Shown here piece after piece: positions 19,767 to 31,806 of a stretch of DNA of 64,000 nt. This stretch comes from Spirodela intermedia. Its lineage: Eukaryota; Streptophyta; Magnoliopsida; Alismatales; Araceae. The stretch is taken from the NCBI GenBank assembly GCA_902729315.2, contig LR746275.1, positions 64,501 through 128,500 on the forward strand, written 5' to 3'. How positions within the stretch are numbered: position 1 is the first letter of the stretch; every line of letters starts with the position of its first letter. A model generated the notes under the pieces. That model was not told where the DNA came from and ran no database searches. It saw only the letters and a list, made by a program, of their open reading frames with translations. The position numbers were made by a program, and so were the translations under genes.

Positions 19767-21724
19767 TCCTCCCTCTCCATCTCTCTCCTATATTGGTGCA
19801 CATAAACGAACTGGTCGTGGAGCAAGGAGCGTCGTACACTGAACGGTGGTCAACCGGAATCGGTATCACCTATGACAGGAAGAAAATTAAGCATCTCAGA
19901 CAGAAGATTCAAAAGTTACATTTGGTGATGCAGCACCTTGCTATAGAATACTAAGCTCCATGGATTCATTATGTTGCTTCCACACCATCAAACTACACCA
20001 AGCATACTCTTCAACAATCATCCAGTGTATCCCTTACGTATCAATGGGGACAGGAATAACAGGGAGTAAATCAGAATAGCAGGAGATATATGCTGCTTAC
20101 AGGAGCATCAAGTGTCTGATAGAGGCAACACTGAGGACATCGCAAAAGAATAACGGAAGAACTATCTCCCTATTCTTTTAATTCATTAGTTTCATAGATG
20201 AAAAAAGTATAGAAAGAGCACCGGTAGTCTTTAAAAAACTTTCCAGAATTTAAAGCGTGCGGCATGAAGTTTTGCCGACTGTACACCAGAACTGAGCCAG
20301 CCTAGCTCAAGAACAGCTAAGATTCTCCACCAAACCAGCCAGTTCCGGGAAAAACTAAGAGAACAGGAACAACGACCTTCTATGAAGCAGTATGGAGTTA
20401 TTTTGTGCAACAAACTGACAGTATGGCAGATACCCTTTACATCCACGTTCATTTCTCATGGTGCAGATTCATACAGAGGTGAAAATAGAATCAGATTCAT
20501 CCACTATTATTATACATTCAAACACTGCATCCCAAAAAAGCATCGTTCAATCTCACGCCAACTTTGGCCTCTCAGAGATGCATTATTTATAGTTGATTAA
20601 ATGGAAGATAACATATTCCCTCGTCATTCGATGAAACTAGTCTAAAAATATTTGCGATAAGATCGAATAAATTTCGTAAGAGTAAATCTTTGTGGGACAA
20701 ACTAAAATTTGTATTGGGACTGTACGCGGTACGAGTGTTTACAGCATACTCACATTAGCAGGATTCATGGCTGGACCCGTGTAGCTTCCACCAGCGATCA
20801 CCAGTGCAACTGTTGCGATGGCAAGCATCCATGTCTTGAAAATTCGATTGCGGGGGCCCTTGACCACAATGCAAAGGACTGCAAAACTGATGATGAATGT
20901 GAGGATGCCTTCCGCAACAGCCCCTGTGTGCATGTCTACCCTCACTGTGGGGCCGCCGAGCATGTGTTTATACTGCGGGGGCATGTACTCCATGATGGCC
21001 AGAACTCCACCGACTGCTCCCAGGGCCTGCAAGGACGTACAAACATGGGAGAAGTCTATCAGACAGCGGCACGTGATCAGTCGAGAAGACTACTCAGAGG
21101 ATCGACTATTCTTTGATAGAGAAAAAGCGGAATCAGGTCGAAGATTGGAGACGAATGGGAAAGGTTGGAGCCTCTGAGAGCTGCACCGATTAATCAATCA
21201 ACCCTGGCTTGCACAATGACAGCAACCAGTACGGGTTGATAAATTAACAGTGTACAATTCTCCGTAAAACAGCGAGGGATGAAGGACATGAACATCCGCG
21301 GCAGAATAAGGGGAGGTATAGGCTAAACAGGATCGACAGCGGATGGGCACGGAGCGCCGGGCTTGAGAGGGAGGGGGGAGGAGAGAGTAGACCGCACCTG
21401 AGCGGGGAACCGGAGAGACATGGAGAAGAGGCTGTTGTCGCCGAGGCCGGCAGCGTAGAAGGACGCGAGAGCGGTGGGGTTGAAAACAGCGCCGCCTAGA
21501 GCGCTGCCGATGAGGGTAAAGACGAAGACGAGGAAGGCGACAAGGGTGGTGGTGAGGAGGATGGGGGCGAAGGGAACGGCGAGGAGGCCGAGGTAGGTGC
21601 CAATGGCGTGCGTGGAGGCGCGGAGCGTGGAGGCGCAGAAGACCCAGGCGAAGGTCAGAATACCATCCGCCAGGGCCGCCTTCACCGCCGCCCATACAGA
21701 CGACGACGGACCATCGCCCGCCAT
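15661..21724 (-). CDS. SIP1: Small basic intrinsic protein, SIP1-type aquaporin
   Basis: A membrane water-channel family protein of the SIP group, which in plants is mostly endoplasmic-reticulum located. Three exons on the minus strand: 21398-21724, 20754-21026 and 15661-15807, all in phase and giving 248 residues. The first pore loop carries NPT (82-84), the SIP1 variant of the canonical NPA, and the second carries NPA (197-199) in GPAMNPANAFGWAY. Several hydrophobic segments are visible, and the tail is basic (KEKKA). The ATG at 21724 gives MAGDGPSSS; an upstream in-frame non-ATG extension was not used. The junction NPAN/AFGWAY is formed exactly by splicing exon 2 to exon 3 across a ~4.9 kb intron. 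Length and motifs are complete, so it is probably functional. Confidence 0.95.
16244..16284. repeat. (CT)n microsatellite
   Basis: About 20 uninterrupted CT units in the aquaporin intron. Open frames running through it are artefacts. Confidence 0.95.
19735..19763. repeat. (CT)n microsatellite
   Basis: About 14 CT units followed by a ccttcctccctctcc pyrimidine tail, within the aquaporin intron. Confidence 0.95.
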
Positions 21725-22538
21725 GGCGCGCACTGTCAACAATATCCCCCGAACTTCTTCTTTAGGTCGGAGGAGGGAGGGAACCAGAGCGGCAGATCCA
21801 CTGGACCGGGAAGAACGCTGGGCATTTCGGTTATAAATTCACTCCGATTGGATGGATCAGGGTTGGAGGGGCCTCTCTGGTGGTCGCTGTTGAGCTCAAC
21901 CGAAGCCGTCGTCACCTAACACCCTTCCGTTCCTCACCAGTCCGCGGGGCATCCTCGCCCCCACACCACGCACGCCGACAGGAGCCAACCAACTGCCCCT
22001 TTTGTCTCGGCGCGTCAAACGGCGGCAAAGTCAACCAGATGAGACGATGGACGAGCGATCATGCCGAGCCGGAGAAAAAAAAAACACGTTTTTGTGCGTG
22101 CGGGTCTCGAAGGGTGGTCCAGGTGTCTACATCGCCTTCAATTGCCTGCATAAGCGTAATCATCTAAAGGCGGCTTGTTAATGCCCCAAGGGGAGGTCCG
22201 ACAAGAAGGGAATCCAGAACGCCGCCGTCCAAGTGAGATCCTGCTATGATATATAGAGCGAGAGCAGATTCCTGGTAAACTTCTCCTGTTGAGCGGCCGC
22301 AGTGAGATCCCTTTCCTCGAAGGTTCTATCTTCTGTCTTCTATCTTCTTCTTCTTCTTGTTCTTTTTATTAAATGTTTCGTGCGTACTGGTCAAAGGCCA
22401 AAGGCACACACGAACATGAAGCAGGCCTTTCTCACCATAACCAATCAATCAGACGGGAGGCAGGCTGAGACATTCTCACACATGAGGAGACACGGATCAA
22501 GCTCTGCTGATTTAGAGCCGAGGTCGTCGTCCCTGCTG
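21725..22538. other. Promoter side of the aquaporin gene and 3' side of the proline-rich gene
   Basis: GC-rich DNA between two minus-strand genes. It should hold the aquaporin 5' leader and promoter (right of 21,724) and the 3' untranslated region of the next gene (left of 22,539). An 'atatataga' stretch near 22,250 is present but its role is unknown. No independent gene is supported. Confidence 0.5.
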
Positions 22539-23678
22539 CTACTGTTTCTGCGGCCGTGGGCGAGGGGCGCGCCTGCCGCTGGAGAGGGTAATGTAGACAC
22601 CTGGGCTCTGCTGCACGCAGGAGCTGTTGAGCATGACGGAGTTGTTGACGCTCTGTACATTGCTGTTCACCAGTGCCACCATGGGCGGCGGCTTGCTCGA
22701 CGATGCGCCTGCCTTCGATTTAAACGCTCCCTTCACTTCGTCCTCTACGAGCGGCTTCCCTCCGGTTGTCCCCGGCGCAACATTCTTCGTGCTTTCTGCA
22801 AGACGGCGGCCATGATTCTTCCTCTCGCCGCGGTGGCCGCCGCCGCCGCTCAAGTCCATGCAGGCGCCCATGTTGTCCCCGGCCAAGGTCAACACACTCA
22901 CCCCGCGCTCCGTCCCGTCGTCAGCGGGTTTCCTGCGCGGGGCCGCTGCAACGGCCGTGTCCCTCTTCTTCACATTGGAACTGTCCTGAGGAGTCGAAGA
23001 AGGGGCAGTGGCGTCCTTTTCGCCGCCTCCTGTCGTCGCCCACTTCAACTTGCTGTCGTCAGGGTGATCGTCGTTCTCGGAAGGGCCATTAACGGCTGTG
23101 GGCGTGGGCTTCGGCTCAGAAGACACAACAGGCTTCGTTTCCGGTTCCGGGTGCGGGGTTTGGGGGAAACGGAGAATTTCAAGGGGAGCAGCGGCGACCT
23201 GAGGAGAGGGCCGCTTCTCCTGCCCGACTGTGGCAGACGAGGGTGGATTGAGGACATCGCTTGGCGGTGTGGGTACGGATGGGCCGATGTCCTTGGGCGA
23301 CGGGGAAGGCGTTTGGACCCAGGGAGTCAGTGCTTGGACTGGCAGGGACGACGCCGGCGGCGGCGGCGCCGGTCCCTCGCCCGGGGTGGGCTGCTGTTTC
23401 TGTGCTGGTGGCACTGGGTCGCCCTTCGACGGAGGGGGCAATGGGCTCTGGAGCGGGGAAAGGGGGGCCGGATCGGGCTCCCTGGCCGGGGCCATGGTCG
23501 GGCTTGCACTTGGTAAGCTGCGGAGGCTACGCAAGGGCGGCCTCTCGGGAGCAGGCGGAGGAGGAGGGGGTGGAACCGCGGAGTCAAGGACGAGTGGGTC
23601 CACACGGACCTGTGAAGCGAGGCGGAACCAGGGACGGCTTGTTGCGGAGACGAGCGGCGTCGGCTGCTGCTTCTCCAT
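22539..23678 (-). CDS. Proline-rich protein, plant, function unknown
   Basis: A single open frame of 379 codons from ATG at 23678 to TAG at 22539. The N-terminal two thirds are Pro/Ser/Ala-rich with blocks such as a run of prolines around residue 36-42. The C-terminal third is less simple: a segment VSVLTLAGDNMGACMDL (about 259-275), then QSVNNSVMLNSSCVQQ-SPGVYITLS near the end. This tail resembles the conserved C-terminus of plant hydroxyproline-rich-like intracellular proteins of unknown role (recognised only in general terms). No signal peptide is visible, so a cell-wall location is not supported. A good acceptor (ttttcttctgcag) at about 23,746, just upstream of the ATG, suggests an intron in the 5' leader. 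A long opposite-strand open frame over the same bases is a GC-rich shadow. Confidence 0.7.
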   Translation of the reverse strand: MEKQQPTPLVSATSRPWFRLASQVRVDPLVLDSAVPPPPPPPAPERPPLRSLRSLPSASPTMAPAREPDPAPLSPLQSPLPPPSKGDPVPPAQKQQPTPGEGPAPPPPASSLPVQALTPWVQTPSPSPKDIGPSVPTPPSDVLNPPSSATVGQEKRPSPQVAAAPLEILRFPQTPHPEPETKPVVSSEPKPTPTAVNGPSENDDHPDDSKLKWATTGGGEKDATAPSSTPQDSSNVKKRDTAVAAAPRRKPADDGTERGVSVLTLAGDNMGACMDLSGGGGHRGERKNHGRRLAESTKNVAPGTTGGKPLVEDEVKGAFKSKAGASSSKPPPMVALVNSNVQSVNNSVMLNSSCVQQSPGVYITLSSGRRAPRPRPQKQ

Positions 23679-23799
23679 TGCTATTGGAGACGACGAGGGT
23701 CCCGTACTGCGCCGGGTGCCGCGGGACCCGCTTCACTTCCTCCCTGCAGAAGAAAAGTGAGGGTGGAACGGGCGGCGGGACATGAATATATCCTTCCAT

Positions 23800-23802
<3 letters not shown>

Positions 23803-23834
<32 letters not shown>
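23803..23834. repeat. (GA)n microsatellite in the presumed 5' leader
   Basis: About 16 GA units, which read as CT on the transcribed minus strand of the proline-rich gene. CT-rich leaders are common in plant promoters. Confidence 0.9.
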
Positions 23835-23836
<2 letters not shown>

Positions 23837-26394
23837 CAACGCATCGGATTCGATGACGGGGGACGGGGGCTCTCTGCCTGACAGGATCAGGAGAAAATGA
23901 AATTGTAGCGACGCCGAAGCAGTGGAGTAACGCGATCGTCTGCGAGGGTTGTCCCAAGTATGGAACCTCTGCGGGCCTGGCCGGGGCAGGGCTGGGAGGG
24001 GGAGAGAGAGAGGCCGAGGTAGGCTGCTGAATTGGCACGGCGGCGGAGTTCTCCCTGAGATTGGGAGGGATGGCCCCGACGTCTATGTGGTTCTATTCCA
24101 TACTTGCCTCCTTTCCGGAGGGTCGGAATATGTGCGGCGTTGTGACGTAGGGCAGTGGCCTTTCGACGCCTCGAATAAATAACGAAATACCGTGAAGTGG
24201 CGTTTTATTGAAGTCACTTTCATTCGAAAAACACAAACATATGCGAATCTAAGACATAAGGCATCCATGGTGGTGCCATTTTAATGATTATCAGGTGTAG
24301 TAAAATAAAATTTCTTCTTAGCCCCGAACATTCTCAAAAATTTTATTAAATATCCAGTGATAGCCATTCAAATTATCCATTTTGGTTAGGGTTCTTAATT
24401 AATACACCTTTCATGGTATCAAATGCTCAACTGCTCCAAATCCTGCATTATTCATGAAGCATTAGATTCATGCATCATCAATTCGTTATAATTATCTTTA
24501 AATCCTAAATAATATAAAAATCTCCCAAGTTTTATCAAGTTTTTAAGATCACTTTCGGATTTAGGTCTTTTACCAGTTAGTCCTACATATGGCTGCTAGT
24601 CCTATGATTCACAAGAATAATATTCCTTGCAAAAGACTGTAGATGTCATGACATGCACAAATCGTCTTTACAAGAAGGTAGAAGAAGCTATATGTATATT
24701 TTTTGAAATTTATGGTAATATACATAGGATCTGATACATCTCACTTCATGATCTAGCCTAATAATCCTGTCCTAATAATAAATTATTAAACTATTAAAAT
24801 ACATGATATTTTGATGATGACAAAGTATAAAATCAATTAAAAGATCAAACTATGCTTAATTTAGAATATGTATGATATGAGGATGAATATAAAAGTACTC
24901 ATATGTTGTTATATTAATATGAGAATTCATTGAACATACTTTTCACTAGTGATACTGAATTTATATATTTGATTGATTTCATCACATGAAATCATCATCT
25001 TTCATATTGTTATAGAAAGTGTCAATATTTACAAAAACTGTCATGATAAGAAATGAAGTGAATATGACACTCAAATCAATCAGTTCTCTTTAAGTAAAAT
25101 ATGGGTGCAAAATCTTATTTGGCCATTTATGAACCCATATTTTTACATCATCAGTTTCAAAATATTTTAATACTGAATTAAACAATTGAACTCAGACTGA
25201 TCATTCTACCACATAGGTTTATCTAAGTATTAAATAATTTATTTTGAATAATCATTTTAGATATCTTCAATCAATGAAACCATAATTCTAAATATTCAAA
25301 TCATGAACTAAAATGTTGATTTGATGATTATATTTTATTTGAGGTGATTCAAATAAGATTTCATGGCTTAATGATCATTTTAGGTGGATATATATTATCA
25401 GCCCTATTTTAATGATATTGAATGCTTACTATTATTTATTGAATTGATATAATTCAAATATGAATGTTAAGTGTTAACAAAGTCACATATTTATTTTATT
25501 TTAATATTTCATAACCATTTAAATAACATATCACATTAGTCCCTTAGCCATTTGAATTATTCATATTTCCAAGAAAATAGTTGTCAGAAAATCACAAAAA
25601 TCTAGGAAAAATTTGTACAAGATATGCCTAAAAGTTTTACTATCTTTCAATAACTAAAACAAGTGATAATGATCATCTTTATCTTCTCAACAAATTTTGA
25701 CTTTGCATTAAGTTTTCTACTTGTAAAAAATAGTGAGGATCGTGTTGACATGTCAATCTACTCAAAGTCACTAATTCGAGGAGCAAAATTAGAGTATTGA
25801 AGGATCCTCTTTGACTTGTCCAAAGCTGAAGGAGACTTCCATCAACAACCAATAATGTGACAAGAAGAGGATAATGAATTCAAGCCACTAAATGTCACAT
25901 TATTGATTGGAATTTTGGACATACTCAAACTGTAAATCATCATTTAGAAAACTATTTTTATAGTGAAATCATTTCATATTTATTGTGAAATAAAATTATG
26001 ATTCAAGTATAATTTAATTACTCATAGGAGTTGTCATTTTAACAACTGTTGACCCCTAGATACTCAAATTGTAGATCATCATTTTAATTACTCATGAATT
26101 TAGAAGAGGTTAACTTCTATAAGAGTTGAGCTTGTAATCAATGATGTATGATCGGACAATCATAACTAGTGGAACCTAAGAATAAGGATTATTCTTTGAG
26201 AGTAGATGGGTGGGGGGAAAACCACTATAAAATATTGTGTCTTCATACAACCTTAGTTTAAGTTTTAGAAAACTAAAGATTGGTGAGAAAATCTCTTGTA
26301 ATGCCAACATAGAATTTTTAACTTGGAAAATAAATTTTCAACTAAAGTGGATCAATTCAACCTCACCTTCCTAATTTTAATGGGGGTCAAAACC
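23835..26394. other. Promoter of the proline-rich gene, then AT-rich gene-free DNA
   Basis: 23.8-24.2 kb is GC-rich and probably promoter. From 24.2 kb the composition drops abruptly to AT-rich with stops in every frame. The last several hundred bases (about 25.7-26.39 kb) may be the long terminal repeat of the copia element to the right: they end in '...accctaca' immediately before a primer-binding-site-like sequence. The start of that repeat was not located. Confidence 0.45.
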
Positions 26395-27800
26395 CTACAA
26401 TCAGTATTAAAGCCAACTTTTATGTATAGGAAATAAATTTATTTGATAAGTAGATTCAATGGTCAACATATATGAATATAACATGGAAAAAAACTCAATG
26501 GGTCAAATTATGTCTTTTGGAAGAACAAGATAAAAAAATTCATCAAGACATGGTCTATTAATTATGGGAAATCATTTTGCATGGACCACTAGAAATAAAT
26601 AAATTGTCATCCACATAACAACATAGAAAACTCTATCAATAAATGCTAGAGCTATGATTGTACTAATTAGTAGATTAGATGTAAAATAATTCAATAGTCT
26701 TAACTTGTGAATTTGTCGAGGAAATATGAGATTGATTACATGTGATTCATGAAGTAAATACACACATGAAGAAATCAAGGATCTTTTAATTGGTTAGAAA
26801 ATTTGAAATGTTCAAATAAATGAGAATGAGGCTGTCTCAAAAATGTTTGACATATTTATTGACATCATAAATATCTTAAATAGATTAGGAAGAACCTATC
26901 TAATAGAAATGATGTCATTATCACCTTGATGGAGAGCCATAGTCACTATTATGAATGAATCTAATGATTTAGCCATACCATCCCTTTATGACTTGCTATA
27001 ATCCTTAGTAATTTATGAGATGGGTTTAGGAAATGATGAAGTTGGAATACAAAAACCCATAAAAAAGATTGTTGCTCTAAAGAAAATTAAAAATAACCAT
27101 GAATAATTAGAAGATGATGAGGATGAGGATGATATTGTAATGTTAAAGAAAATATTGCATAAATTTTCATTAAATTAGGAAATAAAAAATTATTGAGAAA
27201 TTTCAAATATAAAAGTGAAATAAATATCTTTGAATGCAAAAAACCAAGACACTTGAAAGCTAGCTGTCCTTGACTAAACTTAGAAAAGAGGAAGAAGAAT
27301 GCAATGATGGTGACAAGGGGTGATAGGAACAACTCTTCATTGGAATGTGATGAAGAAGTTAACAAAAAAGCATATGCTTTGTGGCTCACGAGTCAAAGAT
27401 AAAAGACTATTACAATGATGAACCTTCTAAAACCAAATTATTAGATGTAATTACTGTTCTTCATGATACTTCAAGAAAAGAGAGAGTGAGTTATAAGAAA
27501 TCTAAAAATGAAATTACAGAACTGAAGGAAAAAATGAGAACTATGTTAGAAAAATTAGACAAACTAGAGTTATATGGAAATACATAATTATGGGATTGAT
27601 GAATTCTCTAATGAAAGTTTCAAATTGAAAGATGAACTTGGGAATTTGAAGAAAGAAAACAATATTGAGAAATCTGACTATAAGAAGAAAACTATAGAAA
27701 GAGAAAATGATAAGTTAGTTAATTGTATGTTAAAACTTAATGATATTTGGTGTGCACTTGTTGTTGTGTTAAAATGCATACTATCTAATAATATTTATAA
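26395..27800 (+). mobile_element. Decayed Ty1/copia retrotransposon, primer site and gag region
   Basis: 'agtattaaagccaac' at about 26,403 resembles the initiator-methionine tRNA primer-binding site of copia elements (ggtatcagagcc). Downstream, broken frames read as copia gag: NYVFWKNKIKK near 26,503, a run ending in an acidic DDEDDIVML-like stretch near 27,120, and a zinc-knuckle remnant FECKKPRHLKASCP near 27,229 whose first cysteine position reads Ile. A lysine/glutamate-rich coiled-coil-like open stretch follows (27,381-27,760). Stops and frameshifts occur throughout, so the element is dead. Confidence 0.75.
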
Positions 27801-27954
27801 CTAAGACTTAATAAAATATTAGTATAGAAATAAGTCTCAGGTTGAACACAAGGAGATTGATTAATCCATCATGAAAACTAATTTAGTTTATATATAAAGT
27901 AATTTTAATATTTTATTAATACTTAACATAAATAATAAAATAGAAAGGTGAGGT

Positions 27955-28205
27955 GAGAAGAATAAAGGAAGGGAAGCGAAGAAAATAAAGGAGGAAAAGA
28001 GAGAGAGAAGAGAGAGCTCTCACGAGAGAGAGAGAAGGGATGAGATCTCTCGTGAAAAGGATAGAAAGAGAGAGGAGGAGAGAAATCTCACGTGAGATAG
28101 AGAGAGAGAAAAGTCTCACGAGAGAGAGAGAGAAGGAGAGAGAGGAAGATCAATCTAAAGAGAGAAAGGGAGAGATCTCATAATAGAGGGAGAGAGAGAA
28201 ATAAG
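27955..28205. repeat. GA-rich imperfect purine tract
   Basis: About 250 bases of gagaga, ggaag and agagag with recurrent 'tctcacgagag' and 'tctcacgtgag' interruptions, which make short inverted-repeat-like units. It lies inside the copia remnant, between the gag and pol pieces. Confidence 0.8.
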
Positions 28206-29035
28206 ATGAAAAATGAAGGAAGAGAAAAATATGGTCAACTCATTTTCTCGGACAAATATGTGCTCGAGGATTCACACACATGACATGAGGTCAGCTGTGA
28301 ATGTCTCCAATTTGTTTTAACCATTGAATGCTCATTAATCAACCTTTAATCTCGGTGATTTTACATTCAAAAATAGAAAAAATACTTGTTATTCACGGAA
28401 TGCCGAGAACGTGAATATGTCGAGATTCGACTATGAAAATCAATAGAATATAAGTTAGAAATAATCTTAACTTAATCTTAGACGAGTTTCAAAGGATTAA
28501 GAAAAAGAAGATCATTCATCAAGTTTTGAATTAGTTCTACTCATTTCAATCGAAACATGTATGAAATGAAAATAGCTTGTCGTAAAATATAAATAAATGA
28601 CAAAAGCAAGTAAGTAAATGGTGAAAGTAGAAAGTAAATTGTTACTCAAGTTTAGTCCGCCTCTTGGCCAATTGGAGACTATTGTGGCGGCTTGGTTTCG
28701 TCCGGTCGTGCCACATCATGCTAGAAGTCACAGAAGTATCATCCGGAAGCGCTGGACCACTTGCCGGAGAGATTCACCGAAAGAAGGGTCAACCATGCTA
28801 TCATTGTCGTTTGGGGGAAGAAAGGAAGAGCTGACTACTTGCCGGAGGCCTTGAGTGTAGTCAGGGGAGGAAGGAAGAAGTTTGCCAATCGTTAGAGATG
28901 TTGATCGGGCAAAAGGAGGGAAGAATAGATTGTTGTATTTGTGACTATCGTTGAGATTTTAAAGATAATCGATAATGTCTATTCTATCAGACAATAATCA
29001 ATTACGGTCTTTATATTCCTGACGGTGATATGTGT
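28206..29035. other. Unassigned insert between copia fragments
   Basis: Mixed-composition DNA. A short open frame at 28,618-28,854 is somewhat GC-richer than its surroundings but was not recognised. Its position between copia gag and copia pol remnants implies that this block, or part of 27.9-29.9 kb, was inserted into the retrotransposon. Confidence 0.35.
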
Positions 29036-29260
29036 GAGAACTTAAGTTCTCAGTATCGTGACACTCTAAGAGCTGTTAGATCAAATGAGCTTGGTCACAT
29101 AGCTATCTGAGTGACGCAAGATCAACTTGTCGCAAACCATTGTCAATCAAGAACTTAAGTTCCGGTACCGTGGCACCTCCATAGCTATTAGATCGGCCTT
29201 TAAGGTCATGTGCATACTGAGCGACGCCGGATTCGCAAATCGCCGATGGATCACTTTACG
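29036..29260. repeat. Two diverged direct repeats, period ~113 bp
   Basis: Copy 1 (from about 29,036) and copy 2 (from about 29,149) both begin 'agaacttaagttc' and share, in the same order, 'gt-ccgtgg/atcgtga cac', 'agctgttagatc', 'ggtca', 'tgagtgacgc' and 'cgcaaa'. A possible third, more decayed unit follows to about 29,340. This is satellite-like or an LTR-internal duplication. Confidence 0.65.
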
Positions 29261-29339
29261 CATCTAGTATTGTGGCGGTTTGCCAACTGCAAGATCAGGC
29301 TAATCAGATGGCGTGACTCTTTACGTACCACTAGATCAC

Positions 29340-30265
29340 ACCGCGCTCTAGATGGCTGTGCTAAAATAAATGAAAACATTTAGTCTCACATCAGAAATAT
29401 TTTGGAACATATGTCGAATATAAACTAAAGCTACGTCTCTCAGTAGAGATCCCTTCTCCCAAATAAAATAATGTCTAAGACCATCTTGGGAGAAGGCAAT
29501 AAGATGGTCCACCTTGCGGCGCACATGTGTACGGGCACTCCTTGCCCCACAACCTGTTGGCCACCGGGACGTGGAAGGGGAGTGATGCACACGTACCTGG
29601 AGCAAGGCCTTCACCACTCAAGCCCAGCTCGTGGCTCCCCTGGTTTGGGTCTACCTACTCGACCACTGTCCTCCTTCTAGGTCAGCTGCTGAGTGCCAAC
29701 TTGTCAGTGAGTGGAAGAATTTTTATATTTTATTATTTTTACTTTAATAATAATAAATTACACTAAGTATTCTAACTTCACACTTTTAAAATTAACAATA
29801 TATCCTATATTTATTCTACAAGTTAAAAAAATAAAATCAAATAATAAAACTAATTAAAACACATAAATCTAGCTTTAACAATAGTCAACCAAAGTTAAAT
29901 GACTTGATGTAGGTTGAGAATAGATACATGGGCAAAGAAGGTCTAGAATATGCCAAGCAAACTAAAGAGAATAAGTTTGAGAAATGGAGCAAAAATATGT
30001 TCCGCTGTGCAAAACTTATAAAAAGGGTAGAAATACCTCAGGATACTCAATTGTGAATTGTGTTACTCCTTGAAAATAAATAAAAAATTTAAGCAACCTT
30101 TAGACATGTGCAATATGAGAGAAAATAATAAAACTCTAATGAAAAGGAAAAATAATCAAATCTTGATTCCAAAAAATCTGATAGAAACCATTGGGAATAT
30201 TAATATAGATTATGCATGGATCCACATTCTAAAATAAATTCTACTTATTCTAAGGGACTCTTTGA
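29340..30265. other. Repeat-derived DNA, probably retrotransposon end plus copia sequence
   Basis: The GC-richer block 29,400-29,700 reads on the + strand as several overlapping short frames and resembles the ends of abundant plant LTR elements in style (invariant phrase 'gggagaagggatctc...' read on the minus strand). The identification is tentative. From about 29,930 copia-like broken reading resumes toward the pre-protease motif at 30.28 kb. Confidence 0.35.
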
Positions 30266-30870
30266 ATGGAAGAAATGTCATGGTACATTGATGGTAGATG
30301 TCAAAGTCATATGACTAGAGAGAGAAGGTGGCTTGTTTCATTCATTCACATAGAAAGAGATGATGTCACTTTTGAGAGTAATGAAAAGGGAAAAATAATT
30401 AGATATGAAAACATGCAGATCAATCCAAAAAATGTAATTGAAAAAGTTATGCTAGTAAAAGGACTAAATCATACCTTGCTTACTATCAGTTAGTTATCTT
30501 ATGATGGATATAGAATAAATCATCAAATTATTTGTTGTCTGGATTTAAATGAAAAATTTGATTGTGATGCTGTATTAGAACAAAACGGATTAGAAAGTGA
30601 CTAAAATCTAAAGATATGATCGCAACTAGTACACCTTTCAACTTATTACAGTATTAAAGAATTAAAAAAATAGTAAGAAAATAAGAAATAAGAAAACTCT
30701 GAAATTAAGAGAATTAGGAGTGATCACAGTGGACAATTTGAAAAATCTGAACTTCTTTTAATTATGTGATGATAAAGGACTCTATCATGAAGTTTCCAAC
30801 ACTAGGACACCTCAACAAAATGGAGTTGTTGAGAGAAAAAATAGAACTCTTCTAGTTGTTTCTAGCACAC
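30266..30870 (+). mobile_element. Ty1/copia pol fragment: pre-protease motif and integrase core remnant
   Basis: 30,281-30,493 reads WYIDGRCQSHMT followed by a GKGKI-like variant (NEKGKIIRYENMQ) and VMLVKGLNHTLLTIS, the copia segment between zinc knuckle and integrase. The normal 'DSGCSRHMTG' core is altered. Around 30,700-30,860 further frames read DDKGLYHE, TPQQNG and VVERKNRTLL, the end of the copia integrase core. Multiple in-frame stops separate the pieces, and no reverse transcriptase was seen to the right. With 26.4-27.8 kb this forms one dispersed, dead + strand element. Confidence 0.85.
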
Positions 30871-31570
30871 AAATTAGATTTTTATAAATAGAAATATCAA
30901 TTGGTGATAATGTTAATGTTCTAGAATTAGAAGAAATTTTAGAAAAAGAAATTCTTCCAAGATAATGGATGTATGTAAAAAATCACCCAACATACCAAAT
31001 CTTAGATCTTGATTGACTTGTCATTCATGGCCAGTGATTTGATTTTGATTCTCTCACAATGGTGGAATTGATTTAAGAGCCACATCAAGACTGACGATTC
31101 CATCAAAAGGCACTCAGTTTTTTGTTAATTTGTAGTGATTATATGTTGTAATACTTTTCTAAAACTGAGTCCTATAGCCCATGAAACTATAGTCTTTATG
31201 ACAGTTGTATCCAATATTTTTCCATTGTCTGTCTCAAGTTATTAAGATAACTAGTTACTCAATCAGATTACACAAAATAAGATATACTTATTTTAATCTA
31301 CAAATTCCCAAAGTGGTCTTCAGATTATTTTAGATGAGTTGAAGTTTTAATATACTGTGAGACAAATTTTTTTGATGTAAAGTTCAAGAATTGAAGAAAA
31401 TACTATAGAGCAGAATGATCAACTTAGAATTAGTGTGAGAAAAAATGAGCCTATATCACCTTAAAGCATTATTCTCTATTTCTTGTCATGTTTGAAACAT
31501 GGAATATTTCAACCGCAGCGAGCCAAATCCTGTTACCTCAATGCCTGGTATGAACAAGAGGGGGGGAATG

Positions 31571-31707
<137 letters not shown>

Positions 31708-31806
31708 CATAACTGATATCTCCGATAGTCTTTTTCCAGGAAAGGATCTTACCCAAAGCCTGCCTTCTAGGATCTCTCCAGACTAAAAGCTCGGTCCCCC
31801 GCTGGC

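Larger units (their letters stand above)
15808..20753 (-). other. Long second intron of the aquaporin gene
   Basis: Intron of about 4.95 kb with GT-AG ends. It is AT-rich and has no supported gene. It includes two CT microsatellites (16,244-16,284 and 19,735-19,763) and a less AT-rich patch at about 16,560-16,770 that could be an inserted repeat. Short open frames inside it have no recognisable content. Confidence 0.7.

Noticed and set aside
21198-21695. 165-codon minus frame overlapping aquaporin exon 1
   Set aside because: Different frame from the aquaporin, Arg/His/Pro-rich shadow of GC-rich coding DNA.
22302-23516. 404-codon + strand frame opposite the proline-rich gene
   Set aside because: Arg/Gly-rich shadow of a GC-rich minus-strand gene; no conserved motif and no promoter context.
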